NCBI RefSeq assembly: GCF_030528505.1
Contig: NZ_JAUMYS010000011.1
Location: 1-50,105, forward strand
DNA: 50,105 nt
From: Tannerella sp.
Lineage (GTDB): Bacteria > Bacteroidota > Bacteroidia > Bacteroidales > Tannerellaceae
Reading direction: 5' to 3'
Positions 17,151 through 26,093 of the stretch are shown here, one piece after another (positions within the stretch are counted from its first letter, which is position 1; each line of letters begins with the position of its first letter). The notes under the pieces were generated by a model. The model was not told where the DNA came from. It searched no databases and saw only the letters and a program-made list of their open reading frames with translations. The translations under genes were made by a program, and so were the position numbers.

Positions 17151-18371
17151 CTATTTCATATTTCTCATAGGCATCATCGGTTTTTGATTCGGTTTGTTCA
17201 TGATATATATTTTATTCCCTTGTTTTTCGTATCCGGTCGACGACAACAAGGCTACGGTTGTCATTACGTAGTCAAGGTTGTCCGACAGATAAATCTTCCC
17301 TGTGCACGTCCGTTTCTGTAAATTCACGTCTGCTTCGTAATCGAACGCAAGGTTATAGTACCGTCCAATCTGTTTCAACACTTCAGACACAGGAGTCCTG
17401 TCTAATGTCAGATATCCGTCTTTCCAGCTGATTATGCGATTGACGTCTACGACTTGTTTGTCAAACATTCCGTTTTTCCCGTAGACTGCCTGCTCATCGG
17501 GCAATAAGAGCAGTTCTTTGTCGCTTCCCGATCGAAGGCCTACACTTCCTTCTACTAATGTAACAGATTGGGGAGAATCGGCATATCGTGAAATATTAAA
17601 CTTCGTACCGTATACTTTTACATGAAAATCGGACGTATGCACATAAAACGACTTCGTTTTATCAGGAGCCACTTCGGCGTATATTTCTCCGGAAATCAAG
17701 TTTATTTCACGATTTTGAGCAGAAAATTCAGCTGGAAATTCCAGTACCGTTCCCGAATTCAACCAAACTTTGCTACCGTCAGACAATATCAACTGCGTAC
17801 GCTTCCCATACGGTACAACTAACTGATTGGGCCAAGCTCTGTCAACATCAATCGTCTCCTCTTCAGCATTTTCCTGCGCAATGGTAATGGAACCTTCGTT
17901 ACTGACGTTTAATTTGATATTACTTTGAAAAGATCGCGACTCTTTGCCCGAAATAAGTTGAATATCTTCATGGTTCAACAGATTACCGACAATTTGTTCC
18001 GTACCGGATGGCATCACCTTTTCTTCCTCCGGAGCAGTAAAGAAATACAATCCGGCGATAATTAGAACAATAGCTGCGCACGAAGCCACTGCATACCGTA
18101 TTATACGGCGCACTTTTAGCCTTTCCGAGTCTCGCGCGATGGTCCTTTGTATTCTCCGAAAAAGTTGTCTGCGGTCTTCTTCGTTCAATCTGTTCTTATT
18201 AAGGCCTGTTGTCTTCAAATAAGTTATAGCCGACCGAATATCTCCCTCCAAATGCGGATGTCTTTCAATAAAATCATGCCATTGCGCATTCAGCTCTTCA
18301 TCCGGCAGCAATTGCCATCGGATAAACTGCTCGTCTTTTAGAAAGTCGGTATAATGTGAATAACTTGGCAT
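17151..18371 (-). CDS. FecR-family anti-sigma factor
   Basis: A 406-residue inner-membrane regulator. The cytoplasmic N-terminal part (1-85) would hold the ECF sigma factor. One membrane helix lies at about 88-108 (YAVASCAAIVLIIAGLYFF). The periplasmic FecR domain follows at about 185-285, with VVPYGKRTQLILSDGSKVWLNSGT and YGTKFNISRYADS. A DUF4974 domain closes the protein (about 315-395, LTLDRTPVSEVLKQIGRYYN). The ATG at 18371 is chosen; the longer reading uses a TTG at 18380. It sits between the sigma factor and SusC genes and would relay ligand occupancy of the SusC STN domain. Confidence 0.95.
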   Translation of the reverse strand: MPSYSHYTDFLKDEQFIRWQLLPDEELNAQWHDFIERHPHLEGDIRSAITYLKTTGLNKNRLNEEDRRQLFRRIQRTIARDSERLKVRRIIRYAVASCAAIVLIIAGLYFFTAPEEEKVMPSGTEQIVGNLLNHEDIQLISGKESRSFQSNIKLNVSNEGSITIAQENAEEETIDVDRAWPNQLVVPYGKRTQLILSDGSKVWLNSGTVLEFPAEFSAQNREINLISGEIYAEVAPDKTKSFYVHTSDFHVKVYGTKFNISRYADSPQSVTLVEGSVGLRSGSDKELLLLPDEQAVYGKNGMFDKQVVDVNRIISWKDGYLTLDRTPVSEVLKQIGRYYNLAFDYEADVNLQKRTCTGKIYLSDNLDYVMTTVALLSSTGYEKQGNKIYIMNKPNQKPMMPMRNMK

Positions 18372-18471
18372 ATATAACAATGTATTCGAATCCTGTTTTC
18401 TTTATAAAGACGACAGAACTGATTTTTTATCCCCTTCTTTTGAAAAATATTAAAAATTTAACGCGGAGATA

Positions 18472-19008
18472 TCAGACGAAAATAAAAAGTAGAGTTTTAA
18501 GTCCGTATGTATTACGTAATTTCTGCATCGCTTTGGAAAGAAGTTTCCGACAACCATGCACACTGATCTGTAGCAATTCGGCAATTTGCTCATAGTCGTA
18601 TTCGTGAATATAACGCAGGTAAACGATTTCTCTCTGGCGTTCGGTCAGACTACCGAGCATCTCTGCGATAGAACGCTCTATTTGCAGTTGTTCCTCTCTA
18701 TTGATAAGCAGATCCTCAATGGTTATATGTATATCGAAAGGCATCTCTTCCGATTCGATGATCGACAGCCCGACATATTCGCGTTGTGCTTTGAAGATAT
18801 CGTACAATCTGTTCTTTAACGATTTGAAAAGGTATGATTTTATATTTGCTACATCCCGAAGTGTTTTTTCATCAGCAGCTAATTTACAGAACACATCGTG
18901 AATCGCATCCATAATCGCCTCTTTATCGAAGCCCAAATAAAGGGCATACGTATACAGATTGTCTACATAGAGATTATACAGAGAGGCGATGTCATTTATC
19001 TTTTTCAT
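18472..19008 (-). CDS. ECF-type RNA polymerase sigma-70 factor
   Basis: A 178-residue ECF sigma factor. Region 2 is at about 8-75 (LYVDNLYTYALYLGFDKEAIMDAIHDVFCKL, with the usual acidic run). Region 4 is at about 113-165 (TERQREIVYLRYIHEYDYEQIAELLQIS followed by the KLLSKAMQKLR recognition helix). It is the first gene of the set sigma-fecR-susC-susD-lipoprotein and should direct transcription of the SusCD genes once released by FecR. The tail after region 4 is short (GLKTLLFIFV). A -7 box lies at 19042-19049. Confidence 0.95.
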   Translation of the reverse strand: MKKINDIASLYNLYVDNLYTYALYLGFDKEAIMDAIHDVFCKLAADEKTLRDVANIKSYLFKSLKNRLYDIFKAQREYVGLSIIESEEMPFDIHITIEDLLINREEQLQIERSIAEMLGSLTERQREIVYLRYIHEYDYEQIAELLQISVHGCRKLLSKAMQKLRNTYGLKTLLFIFV

Positions 19009-19041
19009 TCCATCCGTGACTTTGTATCAGAGACGTGAGTG

Positions 19042-19049
19042 CAAAAATA
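19042..19049 (-). promoter_or_regulatory. -7 promoter box (TATTTTTG) for the ECF sigma gene
   Basis: Read on the minus strand, 34 bases before the ATG at 19008. It fits TAnnTTTG and suggests the sigma-fecR pair is made from a housekeeping promoter. Confidence 0.6.
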
Positions 19050-19105
19050 AATGAAAAAGTTCAAGTTGAGCACTTGCTTTCGTTTTTAGAGGGGAGAACG
19101 GAAAC

Positions 19106-20104
19106 TTATTTCAATTCTTGAAGGGTAAATCGTTTTAAGAATCCTTTGCTCAGGTGAAAATAGACGATGCGGTAATCATGGTCTATCTTCTGATGTAAAT
19201 AGTGTTTGGCCTCTGTCAACAACGAAGGTGTAATTTCTTCGAGTTTCACCGTAAAGCCTTTGTTGATATACAGCCCGTACAGAAAACAATCCTGCTCTAC
19301 TTCGAACATATGTTCGCCGGTCTGACGGAAGAAAGGCGGCTGCAGATCGTCGGCCGAAAGCCCGTTAACGAGCTTCTTCTGGCCCAAATGGTTCGTCACG
19401 ATCCCCCACGAATACAACGGCAGAGCAACATCGAACGTTAACGGATAATCGTTGATATTTCGGGTATAAGCCTTAAGCAGCGAAATGTCGAGAATCGAGT
19501 TGGCCGACGCATCGCCGGTGGGATCGGAGGTCGCGTAGCACATCAGGTAACCTTTGTCAGCCGGCGGCACGCCCGTCTGTTTCTTATCCTTGATCTGATG
19601 CAGACGCAACGTACACGATATGTTCTTGGTTGAACGCTTTTTCAGGATTCCGAGGAAACGGAAGTACGTGTTCCGGGTACGTGCCGTCCAGTCACAATCA
19701 ATTTTTATTTCGTGTATTTCCGGAAAACGGTTGACGGTGGCGATGTCCCGAATCAGTTTTAAGGTATGGTCGGCGAGTTCGGCGATCTTTTCGTCCGTCA
19801 TATCGGCAAACGTACGATTCGTAATGAATACGACCGGCACATATTCCGTCGGCAAAATCGTCGCGTCGAAACGTTTGATTTTAGCTACCGGCACCGGAAC
19901 GCCATCTTGCAGGTCGATATCGAAAAGTCGGATAAAAAGTCTCTCGCAGGCGAGCGAGTCGAAATAATTCCGTTCTGTTTCGCCGATCTGCACATCGGCT
20001 TTCCAGTAATAGAAGTCGACCGGATGCTTGTGCTTATCGCGACAACCCACTGCCAGCAACGCAAGCAAAAACAGACCTATCAGATATTTACTCTTCACCG
20101 TCAT
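19106..20104 (-). CDS. Lipoprotein of unknown function
   Basis: A 332-residue protein with a lipoprotein signal ending LLAVGC (cysteine at residue 21). The body alternates strands and helices, with EIHEIKIDCDWTARTRNTYFRFL at about 145-167 and GYLMCYATSDPTGD near 195, which is suggestive of a TIM-barrel glycosidase-like fold similar to DUF3142 proteins. That comparison is by eye and weak, and no catalytic pair can be named. It is divergent from the porin gene: their -7 boxes lie about 135 bases apart in the shared upstream region. The neighbouring SusCD locus is on the same strand but separate. Confidence 0.75.
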   Translation of the reverse strand: MTVKSKYLIGLFLLALLAVGCRDKHKHPVDFYYWKADVQIGETERNYFDSLACERLFIRLFDIDLQDGVPVPVAKIKRFDATILPTEYVPVVFITNRTFADMTDEKIAELADHTLKLIRDIATVNRFPEIHEIKIDCDWTARTRNTYFRFLGILKKRSTKNISCTLRLHQIKDKKQTGVPPADKGYLMCYATSDPTGDASANSILDISLLKAYTRNINDYPLTFDVALPLYSWGIVTNHLGQKKLVNGLSADDLQPPFFRQTGEHMFEVEQDCFLYGLYINKGFTVKLEEITPSLLTEAKHYLHQKIDHDYRIVYFHLSKGFLKRFTLQELK

Positions 20105-20121
20105 GGCTTACTTTGATTACA

Positions 20122-20129
20122 CAAAGATA
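20122..20129 (-). promoter_or_regulatory. -7 promoter box (TATCTTTG) for the lipoprotein gene
   Basis: Minus strand, 18 bases before the ATG at 20104, so the leader would be very short. Confidence 0.6.
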
Positions 20130-20262
20130 CGAATTAAAATCATCATAAAATATCAATGCCATGAACCATTTCACGTGGAAGGTTGTTTAGCGAATAAATT
20201 CACAAAAGCGATGCAAAAAAACTAAATATTCTCAAGGCAGACGATTTCGATGTGATAAAACG

Positions 20263-20270
20263 TATCTTTG
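20263..20270 (+). promoter_or_regulatory. -7 promoter box (TATCTTTG) for the porin gene
   Basis: 91 bases before the ATG at 20361, divergent from the lipoprotein promoter. An inverted repeat, CGAAATTTCGACAAATTTCG, directly follows it (20272-20291). Confidence 0.65.
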
Positions 20271-20360
20271 TCGAAATTTCGACAAATTTCGTTTAAAATT
20301 TAACGACATTGCGAAGAGAAAAAAGTAAAAAACAAAAACAACTTGAAAACGATTCCGCGT

Positions 20361-21512
20361 ATGATAAAGAAAATAACCCTCATTCTTTGTAGTCTGGCTT
20401 TGTGTTGGACAGGATACAGTCAGGATGAAGAAGAAAAATTGACTGCAAAACCTACGGGACGTGTCCTGATGGATGCCGGCCTCTTCAATGCCGACCGTTA
20501 TAACGATCAATTTAATGACGGGGTTGCCATCCCCGATATTCGCATCGGGGTAGAGGCCGAATACGGCCGATGGAAAACGAAAGTCGACGTCGGATTCGCG
20601 TATGCCAAGGTTTCGTTGAAAGATGTCTATATAGACTATGTGTTCAATAAAGAGAACATGCTTCGTGGAGGGTATTTTTTACATCATTTCGGACTTCAAA
20701 GTGCGACGGGCTCTTCGCTGAAAATCTCTAAGGAAGAACCGGCCGCTAATCAGGCGTTTTATAACTCTCGTCTGGTGGGATTAATGTTCATTCACAGCAA
20801 AAAAGAGTTCTACGGCACGCTGAGTCTCTTCGCCGAGAACGAAGCCATCAAACAGACGACCGACCAACTCGGCAACGAGGGATACGGCATGATGAGCCGT
20901 CTCGTCTACCGTCCTCTCCGCGAGCCGGGCAGAATGTTACACGTTGGCTTCTCCGGCGCGTTCGAATCGCCGAGATACAGTGCAAAAGCGGAAGACAATC
21001 ATCGTTCGTACGCTCTGAGAGCCTACTTTCCAACCCGCATCGCGCGAGTAAAAGCCCAACAAGCCGACATCACCGATGCCAGAATGCTCTACAAGTTCAC
21101 GCCTGAAGTAATGGCCTCCATCGGCCCTCTGGCCATCGAGGCGCAATATTATTTCGCGACGGTAAATCGTGAAAAAGGAATGCCCGATTATCGGGCAAGT
21201 GGAGCATACGCCTTTTTAAGAGGACTTATAAAAGGAAGAAATTACTCCTACTCCGACGACGAGAGCAGCATCAAGACACCCTCACCCGGTTCGATGGAAC
21301 TTGTACTGGGCTATAACTACACCGACCTGTCGGATCATAAAGCGAATATTCTCGGCGGACGGGTGAACGACTGGTCGTTCACCTTCAATTATTACCTGAA
21401 CAAGTACATGATCTGGCGCGTCAGAGGTTCACTGACCCAAGCAACCGACAGAGCAGGCTATGACAATACCAACCTGAGCCTGATTGAAACACGTTTTCAG
21501 GTCAGATTCTGA
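20361..21512 (+). CDS. OprO/OprP-type outer-membrane porin
   Basis: A 383-residue beta-barrel protein with a signal peptide (MIKKITLILCSLALCWTGYSQ). The start AKPTGRVLMDAGLFN, the alternating barrel strands (KVDVGFAYAKVSLKDVYIDYVF) and the stretch NMLRGGYFLHHFGLQSATGSS are those of the phosphate-selective porin O/P family, and the protein ends in the aromatic ETRFQVRF expected of an outer-membrane barrel. The family often takes up phosphate or polyphosphate, but selectivity cannot be read here. The ATG at 20361 is used because the longer frame opens with a TTG at 20343 and adds six residues before the signal peptide. Confidence 0.88.
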   Translation: MIKKITLILCSLALCWTGYSQDEEEKLTAKPTGRVLMDAGLFNADRYNDQFNDGVAIPDIRIGVEAEYGRWKTKVDVGFAYAKVSLKDVYIDYVFNKENMLRGGYFLHHFGLQSATGSSLKISKEEPAANQAFYNSRLVGLMFIHSKKEFYGTLSLFAENEAIKQTTDQLGNEGYGMMSRLVYRPLREPGRMLHVGFSGAFESPRYSAKAEDNHRSYALRAYFPTRIARVKAQQADITDARMLYKFTPEVMASIGPLAIEAQYYFATVNREKGMPDYRASGAYAFLRGLIKGRNYSYSDDESSIKTPSPGSMELVLGYNYTDLSDHKANILGGRVNDWSFTFNYYLNKYMIWRVRGSLTQATDRAGYDNTNLSLIETRFQVRF

Positions 21513-21528
21513 AGCATTCGCGAAACGT

Positions 21529-22080
21529 CTATTTTCCCAGACGGGGCGCAGCGGCAGCCGAGAAAATTCCTCGCTGCTTGGAGCGGACATCCTCGATCAG
21601 ATAAAAAGCATCCGGATCGAACATATTAAGCAGTCGGACGACTTTCTTCTCCGATTTGCGGCTGACTGCCGTCTCGATGACCGAAACTTCCGAAATCGCC
21701 CCTTCGCCTCTGAAACACGTAGAGCCGCACCCGTTATCGTTCAGCATGCGTGTCAGTTCCGCACCATCCTTTTTCGTGTAGATGCGAAACAGCAGAAAAC
21801 CGATCGCAATCTTGCTCTCGACCATAATCCCCACGAAATTACCAGCCGCATAACCACCTGCGTACGAAAGATAAGCCACGATATCGTTGGCATTGGAAAA
21901 TATTTGCGAAATCACAATCACCCAGATAAACACCTCAAAGAAGCCGACAACCGGAGCTTTCTTCTTTTCCCCTTTCGAAACGAAGATGATCCGCAAGGTG
22001 CCTAAGGTCACGTCACAGATACGACCAAAGAAAATAATAATCGGTGTCAACCAGGGATAAACCTCTAAAAATTCGAACAT
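21529..22080 (-). CDS. UPF0316 membrane protein (DUF5698/DUF2179)
   Basis: A 183-residue protein with three N-terminal membrane helices (about 8-30, 42-60 and 68-88), including FFGRICDVTLGTLRIIFVSKG and YAGGYAAGNFVGIMVESKIA, which are typical of UPF0316. The C-terminal soluble part (about 100-175) is the DUF2179-like domain, with GEGAISEVSVIETAVSRKSEKKVVRLLNMFDPDAFYLIEDVRS. The start at 22080 is preferred over 22140 because the -7 box overlaps the longer start. Relatives are often compared with cyclic-nucleotide or metal-responsive membrane proteins, but the function is unknown. Confidence 0.9.
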   Translation of the reverse strand: MFEFLEVYPWLTPIIIFFGRICDVTLGTLRIIFVSKGEKKKAPVVGFFEVFIWVIVISQIFSNANDIVAYLSYAGGYAAGNFVGIMVESKIAIGFLLFRIYTKKDGAELTRMLNDNGCGSTCFRGEGAISEVSVIETAVSRKSEKKVVRLLNMFDPDAFYLIEDVRSKQRGIFSAAAAPRLGK

Positions 22081-22137
22081 AAACGTATAACAGTTTTTCG
22101 CCTTGTTTACCACAGCGGCGATGTTTAAAAAGTAGCG

Positions 22138-22145
22138 CAAAGATA
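22138..22145 (-). promoter_or_regulatory. -7 promoter box (TATCTTTG) for the UPF0316 gene
   Basis: Minus strand, 58 bases before the ATG at 22080. It covers the alternative start codon at 22140 and so argues against that start. Confidence 0.65.
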
Positions 22146-22240
22146 ACGTTTTTCCAACGGATTATGCGAATAAAACAACAGAGTCCGAATCCCCTGAGCT
22201 TATTTCTCCTCTTTTTCTTGTCCGATGCCGGATTTTTATC

Positions 22241-22248
22241 TACTTTCG
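22241..22248 (+). promoter_or_regulatory. Weak -7 promoter box (TACTTTCG)
   Basis: One mismatch to TAnnTTTG, 34 bases before the ATG at 22282. It lies inside the longer reading frame of the ABC gene and supports the shorter start. Confidence 0.4.
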
Positions 22249-22281
22249 CAACTTCATCCCATCGGACAGATTATTTTAACA

Positions 22282-22929
22282 ATGATACAAGCGCGAGGAA
22301 TAAGAAAACGCTTCGACAAACTGGAGATTCTGAAAGGTATTGATTTGACGATCGATGCCGGAGAGATCGTCGCCATCGTCGGGCCAAGCGGTGCCGGTAA
22401 AACGACACTGCTGCAAATCATCGGAACATTAGACAAGCCCGACAGCGGAACGCTTCTCATCGACGGTGTGGAACCGTTCCGGCTCAACGAAAAGCAGGTA
22501 GCGGATTTCCGCAATCGTCATATCGGTTTCGTGTTTCAGTTTCATCAGCTGTTGCCGGAGTTTACCGCGCTCGAAAACGTAATGATTCCTGCGCTGATTG
22601 CCCGCCAACAAGCCTCCGCCGCCGAAAAAAGGGCGAAAGAGCTGCTGGATTTTCTGAAGCTATCCGACCGGATGACGCATAAGCCCGCTGAACTGTCGGG
22701 CGGTGAGAAACAACGGGTCGCTGTGGCACGCGCGCTCGTCAACCATCCGTCCGTGATTTTGGCCGACGAGCCTTCGGGCAGTCTGGATACGCAAAATAAG
22801 GAAGAGCTGCACGCCCTCTTCTTCGACTTACGGAACGAAATGGGACAGACGTTCGTCATCGTCACGCACGATGAGCAGTTGGCGACGAAAGCCGACCGCA
22901 TCATTCACATGAAAGACGGACGGATATGA
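22282..22929 (+). CDS. ABC transporter ATP-binding protein, LolD-like
   Basis: A 215-residue ATPase. Walker A is GPSGAGKTT at 34-42; the Q-loop region reads [17 protein letters not shown]; the signature is [15 protein letters not shown]; Walker B is [12 protein letters not shown]; the switch histidine is in [11 protein letters not shown]. The size and the [22 protein letters not shown] region are those of the LolD/MacB subgroup that drives lipoprotein release or other envelope extrusion. No matching permease gene adjoins it; LolC/E-type partners must be elsewhere. It overlaps the next gene by four bases (ATGA), so the two are translated together. Start at 22282; the track upstream to 22225 runs through the promoter. 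Confidence 0.9.
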   Translation: MIQARGIRKRFDKLEILKGIDLTIDAGEIVAIVGPSGAGKTTLLQIIGTLDKPDSGTLLIDGVEPFRLNEKQVADFRNRHIGFVFQFHQLLPEFTALENVMIPALIARQQASAAEKRAKELLDFLKLSDRMTHKPAELSGGEKQRVAVARALVNHPSVILADEPSGSLDTQNKEELHALFFDLRNEMGQTFVIVTHDEQLATKADRIIHMKDGRI

Positions 22930-24284
22930 GTACGGCAACACGCACAACGTTCGGACGGCTGGGAGTCGTCCTCGCCACCATCGGGAGCGCCGTCGGATTA
23001 GGCAATATCTGGCGTTTCCCGTATATGCTGGGCACCAACGGAGGCGGCGCGTTCCTGCTGATTTATATTCTTTGCGTGTTGCTTCTCGGACTGCCGGCCG
23101 TCATTGCCGAGTTCTTCATCGGCCGACACACGCAGCGCAACGCGGCCGGAGCCTTCAAAGCCATGGCGCCCGGCACGGCATGGGGACTGGTCGGTTACAA
23201 CGGGGTCCTGATTGCGTTCCTCATTCTCGGCTTCTATTTCGTCATCGCCGGATGGACTTTCGAATACCTTTTTCAATCCCTGACCGAACCGTTAGCCGGT
23301 AAAACGACGGCCGACTTCGAGACTGAATTCACCGATTTTTCATCCGGCGTCTTCCGACCCGTCTTTTGGACTCTGCTCTTTATCGGGCTTACGCATTTCA
23401 TCGTAACGGTCGGTGTGAAGAACGGGATCGAACGGGCATCGAAATTCCTGATGCCGCTCCTCTTCGCCATCATGATCTTGCTATGCGTACGCAGCCTGAT
23501 GTTATCCGGTGCTCGCGAAGGGTTAGAGTTTCTTTTCAAACCCGATTTCGGAAAAATCAACTCGTCCGTCGTGTTCAGCGCCATGGGACAGGCCTTCTTT
23601 TCGCTCAGCATCGGCATGGGATGCCTGATTACATACAGTTCGTATTTTCACAAAAAAACTGACTTGCAACGTACCGCGATCGAAGTCGTGGTACTCGACA
23701 CACTCGTCGCGCTGCTGGCCGGCGTAATGATTTTTCCGGCCGTCTTTCATTTCGGCGTCGAACCGACCGAAAAAGTCGCTCTCGTATTTATCACGTTGCC
23801 CAATATCTTCGCTCAGATGCCTTTCGGGAACGTATGGGCTTTCAGCTTCTACCTCCTTTTGGGCGTAGCGGCGCTGACGTCTACCATCTCGCTGCACGAA
23901 GTCGCCACGGCCTACATTCACGAAGAGCATGGCATCAAACGCAAGCGGGCAACCGTCTACGTATCGCTCGGCACGTGTATTTTGGCGGTGTTCAGCTCGC
24001 TCTCGTTCGGACTGATGAAAGACAGCACCTTCTTCGGGATGACCTTCTTCGACTGTCTCGATTTTCTGACCGCTAAAATCATGCTTCCCCTCGGCGGTAT
24101 GCTCACCTGCATCTTCGTCGGGCATCGCGTAGACCAAAAAATCCTGAAAGCCGAACTGACGAACCAAGGCAGCGTACCATTCTACTTCTTCCGGACATAC
24201 TGCTTTCTGGTCAAATACATCGCTCCCACAGGGATCGGGATGATTATCCTTTATCAGTTTGGCGTTTTCAATATCGCCGGTTAA
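22926..24284 (+). CDS. Neurotransmitter:sodium symporter (SNF) family transporter
   Basis: A 452-residue inner-membrane protein with about 11 to 12 membrane helices. The first helix contains the family signature [12 protein letters not shown] at about 22-33, with the unwound TM1 that binds Na+ and substrate, and [10 protein letters not shown] follows. It ends in a membrane helix ([17 protein letters not shown]). The family takes up amino acids or related compounds with Na+. The substrate is not readable from the sequence. It shares ATGA with the LolD-like gene. The methylmalonyl-CoA decarboxylase downstream could help maintain the Na+ gradient it uses (inference). Confidence 0.93.
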   Translation: MSTATRTTFGRLGVVLATIGSAVGLGNIWRFPYMLGTNGGGAFLLIYILCVLLLGLPAVIAEFFIGRHTQRNAAGAFKAMAPGTAWGLVGYNGVLIAFLILGFYFVIAGWTFEYLFQSLTEPLAGKTTADFETEFTDFSSGVFRPVFWTLLFIGLTHFIVTVGVKNGIERASKFLMPLLFAIMILLCVRSLMLSGAREGLEFLFKPDFGKINSSVVFSAMGQAFFSLSIGMGCLITYSSYFHKKTDLQRTAIEVVVLDTLVALLAGVMIFPAVFHFGVEPTEKVALVFITLPNIFAQMPFGNVWAFSFYLLLGVAALTSTISLHEVATAYIHEEHGIKRKRATVYVSLGTCILAVFSSLSFGLMKDSTFFGMTFFDCLDFLTAKIMLPLGGMLTCIFVGHRVDQKILKAELTNQGSVPFYFFRTYCFLVKYIAPTGIGMIILYQFGVFNIAG

Positions 24285-24295
24285 CGTTGAAGGGC

Positions 24296-24480
24296 GTTGT
24301 TGTACAACAACAGGGTCAAACACGCTGTTTAAGGGTCGTTGTTGCGCAACAACGAGGCAAAACATGCTGTTTGAAGGTCATTGTTGTACAACAAACAGGC
24401 AAAAACTGCTGTTTAAGTGTCATTTTTTTACAACAACGGGGCAAAACACGCTGTTTTAAGGTCGTTGTTGTACAACAACG
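24296..24480. repeat. 42-bp tandem repeat array with palindromes
   Basis: Units start at 24296, 24338, 24380, 24422 and 24464 (the last partial), exactly 42 bases apart. Each begins with a 16-base palindrome or its decayed form (GTTGTTGTACAACAAC in units 1 and 5), followed by a spacer with GGCAAAACACGCTGTTTAAG-like sequence. Unit 4 has lost its left arm to a T run. The array fills the gap between the transporter stop and the pyrH promoter. Open frames of 66 and 73 codons across it are a result of the period being a multiple of three. Confidence 0.95.
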
Positions 24481-24618
24481 CCTAAAAAACGGAGTTCACA
24501 CAGCGTGACAGACGCTTTTGGGCTGTTCCCGCACGAAGCCGCGCGGTTCAAAAGCGAAAAATCGGCCGAAGCATCCGTCCTTTTTTCTCCGCCGGCGTAA
24601 AATATCGAGGTTTTTACC

Positions 24619-24626
24619 TACATTTG
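24619..24626 (+). promoter_or_regulatory. -7 promoter box (TACATTTG) for pyrH
   Basis: 25 bases before the ATG at 24651. It overlaps a TTG at 24624 that would lengthen pyrH, which makes that start very unlikely. Confidence 0.65.
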
Positions 24627-24650
24627 TGGCCATTCAAAACAATGCTTACG

Positions 24651-25358
24651 ATGAGATACAAAAGAATCTTACTGAAATTGAGTGGCGAGTCGTTGATGGG
24701 TAACGCTGGATACGGCATTGACGAGGCGCGCCTCGCGTCATATGCGACACAGATTAAGGAGATTGCCGATATGGGCATCCAGATCGCAATCGTCATCGGC
24801 GGAGGGAATATTTTTCGCGGACTGAGCGGCGCGGCGAAAGGCTTCGACCGTGTCAAAGGCGATCAAATGGGGATGCTGGCCACGGTCATCAACAGTCTGG
24901 CGCTGAGCTCGGCGCTTCATGCCGCAGGCGTCAAGGCACACGTCATGACCGCCATTCGCATGGAGCCGATCGGCGAATATTACAGCAAGACACGCGCCAT
25001 CGAACGCCTCGAAGCCGGACAGGTGGTAATCATCGCCGGCGGAACCGGTAATCCGTTCTTCACTACCGATACGGCATCGTCGCTGCGCGGCATCGAAGTC
25101 GAGGCCGATGTGATGCTCAAAGGCACACGCGTAGACGGCATTTACACGGCCGATCCGGAGAAAGACCCGTCGGCCGTCAAATTCGACGAAATTACGTTCG
25201 ACGAGATTTATCGCCGCAAGTTGAAAGTGATGGACCTGACGGCCACGACGATGTGCAAGGAAAACGGTCTTCCGCTGATCGTCTTCGATATGGATACCGT
25301 CGGAAATCTGAAGAAAGTGATGCTTGGGGAACCGATCGGCACGCGTGTGCACGACTGA
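24651..25358 (+). CDS. pyrH: UMP kinase
   Basis: A 235-residue amino-acid-kinase-fold enzyme that phosphorylates UMP to UDP in pyrimidine nucleotide synthesis. It starts YKRILLKLSGESLMG, with IAIVIGGGNIFRG near residue 50, DQMGMLATVINSLALSSAL near 75, the GGTGNPFFTTDTASSLR segment near 135 and DGIYTADPEKDPSA near 165, all standard for bacterial PyrH. ATGs at 24642 and 24651 are both possible; the second matches the family start more closely. The gene frr, its usual partner, is not next to it here. About 300 bases without a gene follow. Confidence 0.97.
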   Translation: MRYKRILLKLSGESLMGNAGYGIDEARLASYATQIKEIADMGIQIAIVIGGGNIFRGLSGAAKGFDRVKGDQMGMLATVINSLALSSALHAAGVKAHVMTAIRMEPIGEYYSKTRAIERLEAGQVVIIAGGTGNPFFTTDTASSLRGIEVEADVMLKGTRVDGIYTADPEKDPSAVKFDEITFDEIYRRKLKVMDLTATTMCKENGLPLIVFDMDTVGNLKKVMLGEPIGTRVHD

Positions 25359-25655
25359 AACGGGCTCGCAAGCGCCTTGCTTTCGGTTCGTTTTTTTGCC
25401 GGATAGCCCGTAGCGGAACGATGTATCTTTTTCCTGCATTTTCCGCAAGTATCCGGCAATGTTCTATCCGCTTTGACCGCAATTCGCGCTCAAGTCCTCT
25501 TCCCCGTCCCACTCCGTCCCTCAGCCACAGCGAACCTCCAATCCGCAAACAGATGTGAAAGATTATGATTTCCCGCACGCCTCATTTATATATTTCTCAA
25601 TTTTATTTCATATCTTTGCCGTATCATTTACTAACAAATTAAATAAAGAGTTACT
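25359..25655. other. Intergenic region upstream of the decarboxylase operon
   Basis: About 300 bases between pyrH and the epimerase gene. Overlapping frames on both strands do not look coding. A -7 box at 25611-25618 is the only signal recognised. Confidence 0.5.
25611..25618 (+). promoter_or_regulatory. -7 promoter box (TATCTTTG) for the methylmalonyl-CoA operon
   Basis: 38 bases before the ATG at 25656. It probably drives the five-gene epimerase/decarboxylase operon, whose genes follow with gaps of 8 to 46 bases. Confidence 0.7.
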
Positions 25656-26057
25656 ATGGAAATTTCGCACATTGAGCATCTCGGCATCGCCGTAAACAGC
25701 ATTGAGGAGCATCGTCCTTATTATGAGCAGGTATTAGGTCTTACGTGTTACAGCATCGAAGAAGTACCCGACCAGAAAGTAAAAACTGCGTTTTTCAAAG
25801 TCGGACAGACCAAAATCGAATTATTGGAGCCTACGAGCCCCGACAGCACCATCGCCAAGTTTATCGAGAAACGCGGTGAAGGGATTCATCACATCGCATT
25901 TGCCGTTCCCGACGTACAGCAATCGCTCGACGAAGCGGCCTCGAAAGGCGTACAACTCATCGACAAAGCCCCCCGCCCCGGCGCCGAAGGGCTTCAAATC
26001 GCTTTTCTGCACCCCAAATCGACACGAGGCGTACTCACCGAACTGTGCATGAAATAA
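25656..26057 (+). CDS. mce: Methylmalonyl-CoA epimerase
   Basis: A 133-residue vicinal-oxygen-chelate enzyme that interconverts the (R) and (S) forms of methylmalonyl-CoA. It has the metal-binding histidine near the start (IEHLGIAV, H8), the second paired-module histidine in GEGIHHIAFAV near residue 75, and TKIELLEP and LTELCM with the acidic ligands. Length is typical. It is the first gene of an operon with the decarboxylase subunits, which use the (S) isomer, so it links methylmalonyl-CoA mutase (not in this window) to decarboxylation and propionate formation. Confidence 0.97.
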   Translation: MEISHIEHLGIAVNSIEEHRPYYEQVLGLTCYSIEEVPDQKVKTAFFKVGQTKIELLEPTSPDSTIAKFIEKRGEGIHHIAFAVPDVQQSLDEAASKGVQLIDKAPRPGAEGLQIAFLHPKSTRGVLTELCMK

Positions 26058-26093
26058 ATTCGTCATCAATATTCACTACTAACATAATATATA

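Noticed and set aside
22225..22281. Longer start of the LolD-like gene
   Set aside because: It would begin before the promoter-like TACTTTCG and adds residues unlike the family start.
24296..24480. Idea that the repeat arrays are CRISPRs
   Set aside because: The whole 42-base unit repeats, with no unique spacers, and there are no cas genes in the window.
24259..24508. Two small frames (66 and 73 codons) over the 42-bp array
   Set aside because: They consist only of the repeat translated, with no start signal. The repeats are also open in other frames.
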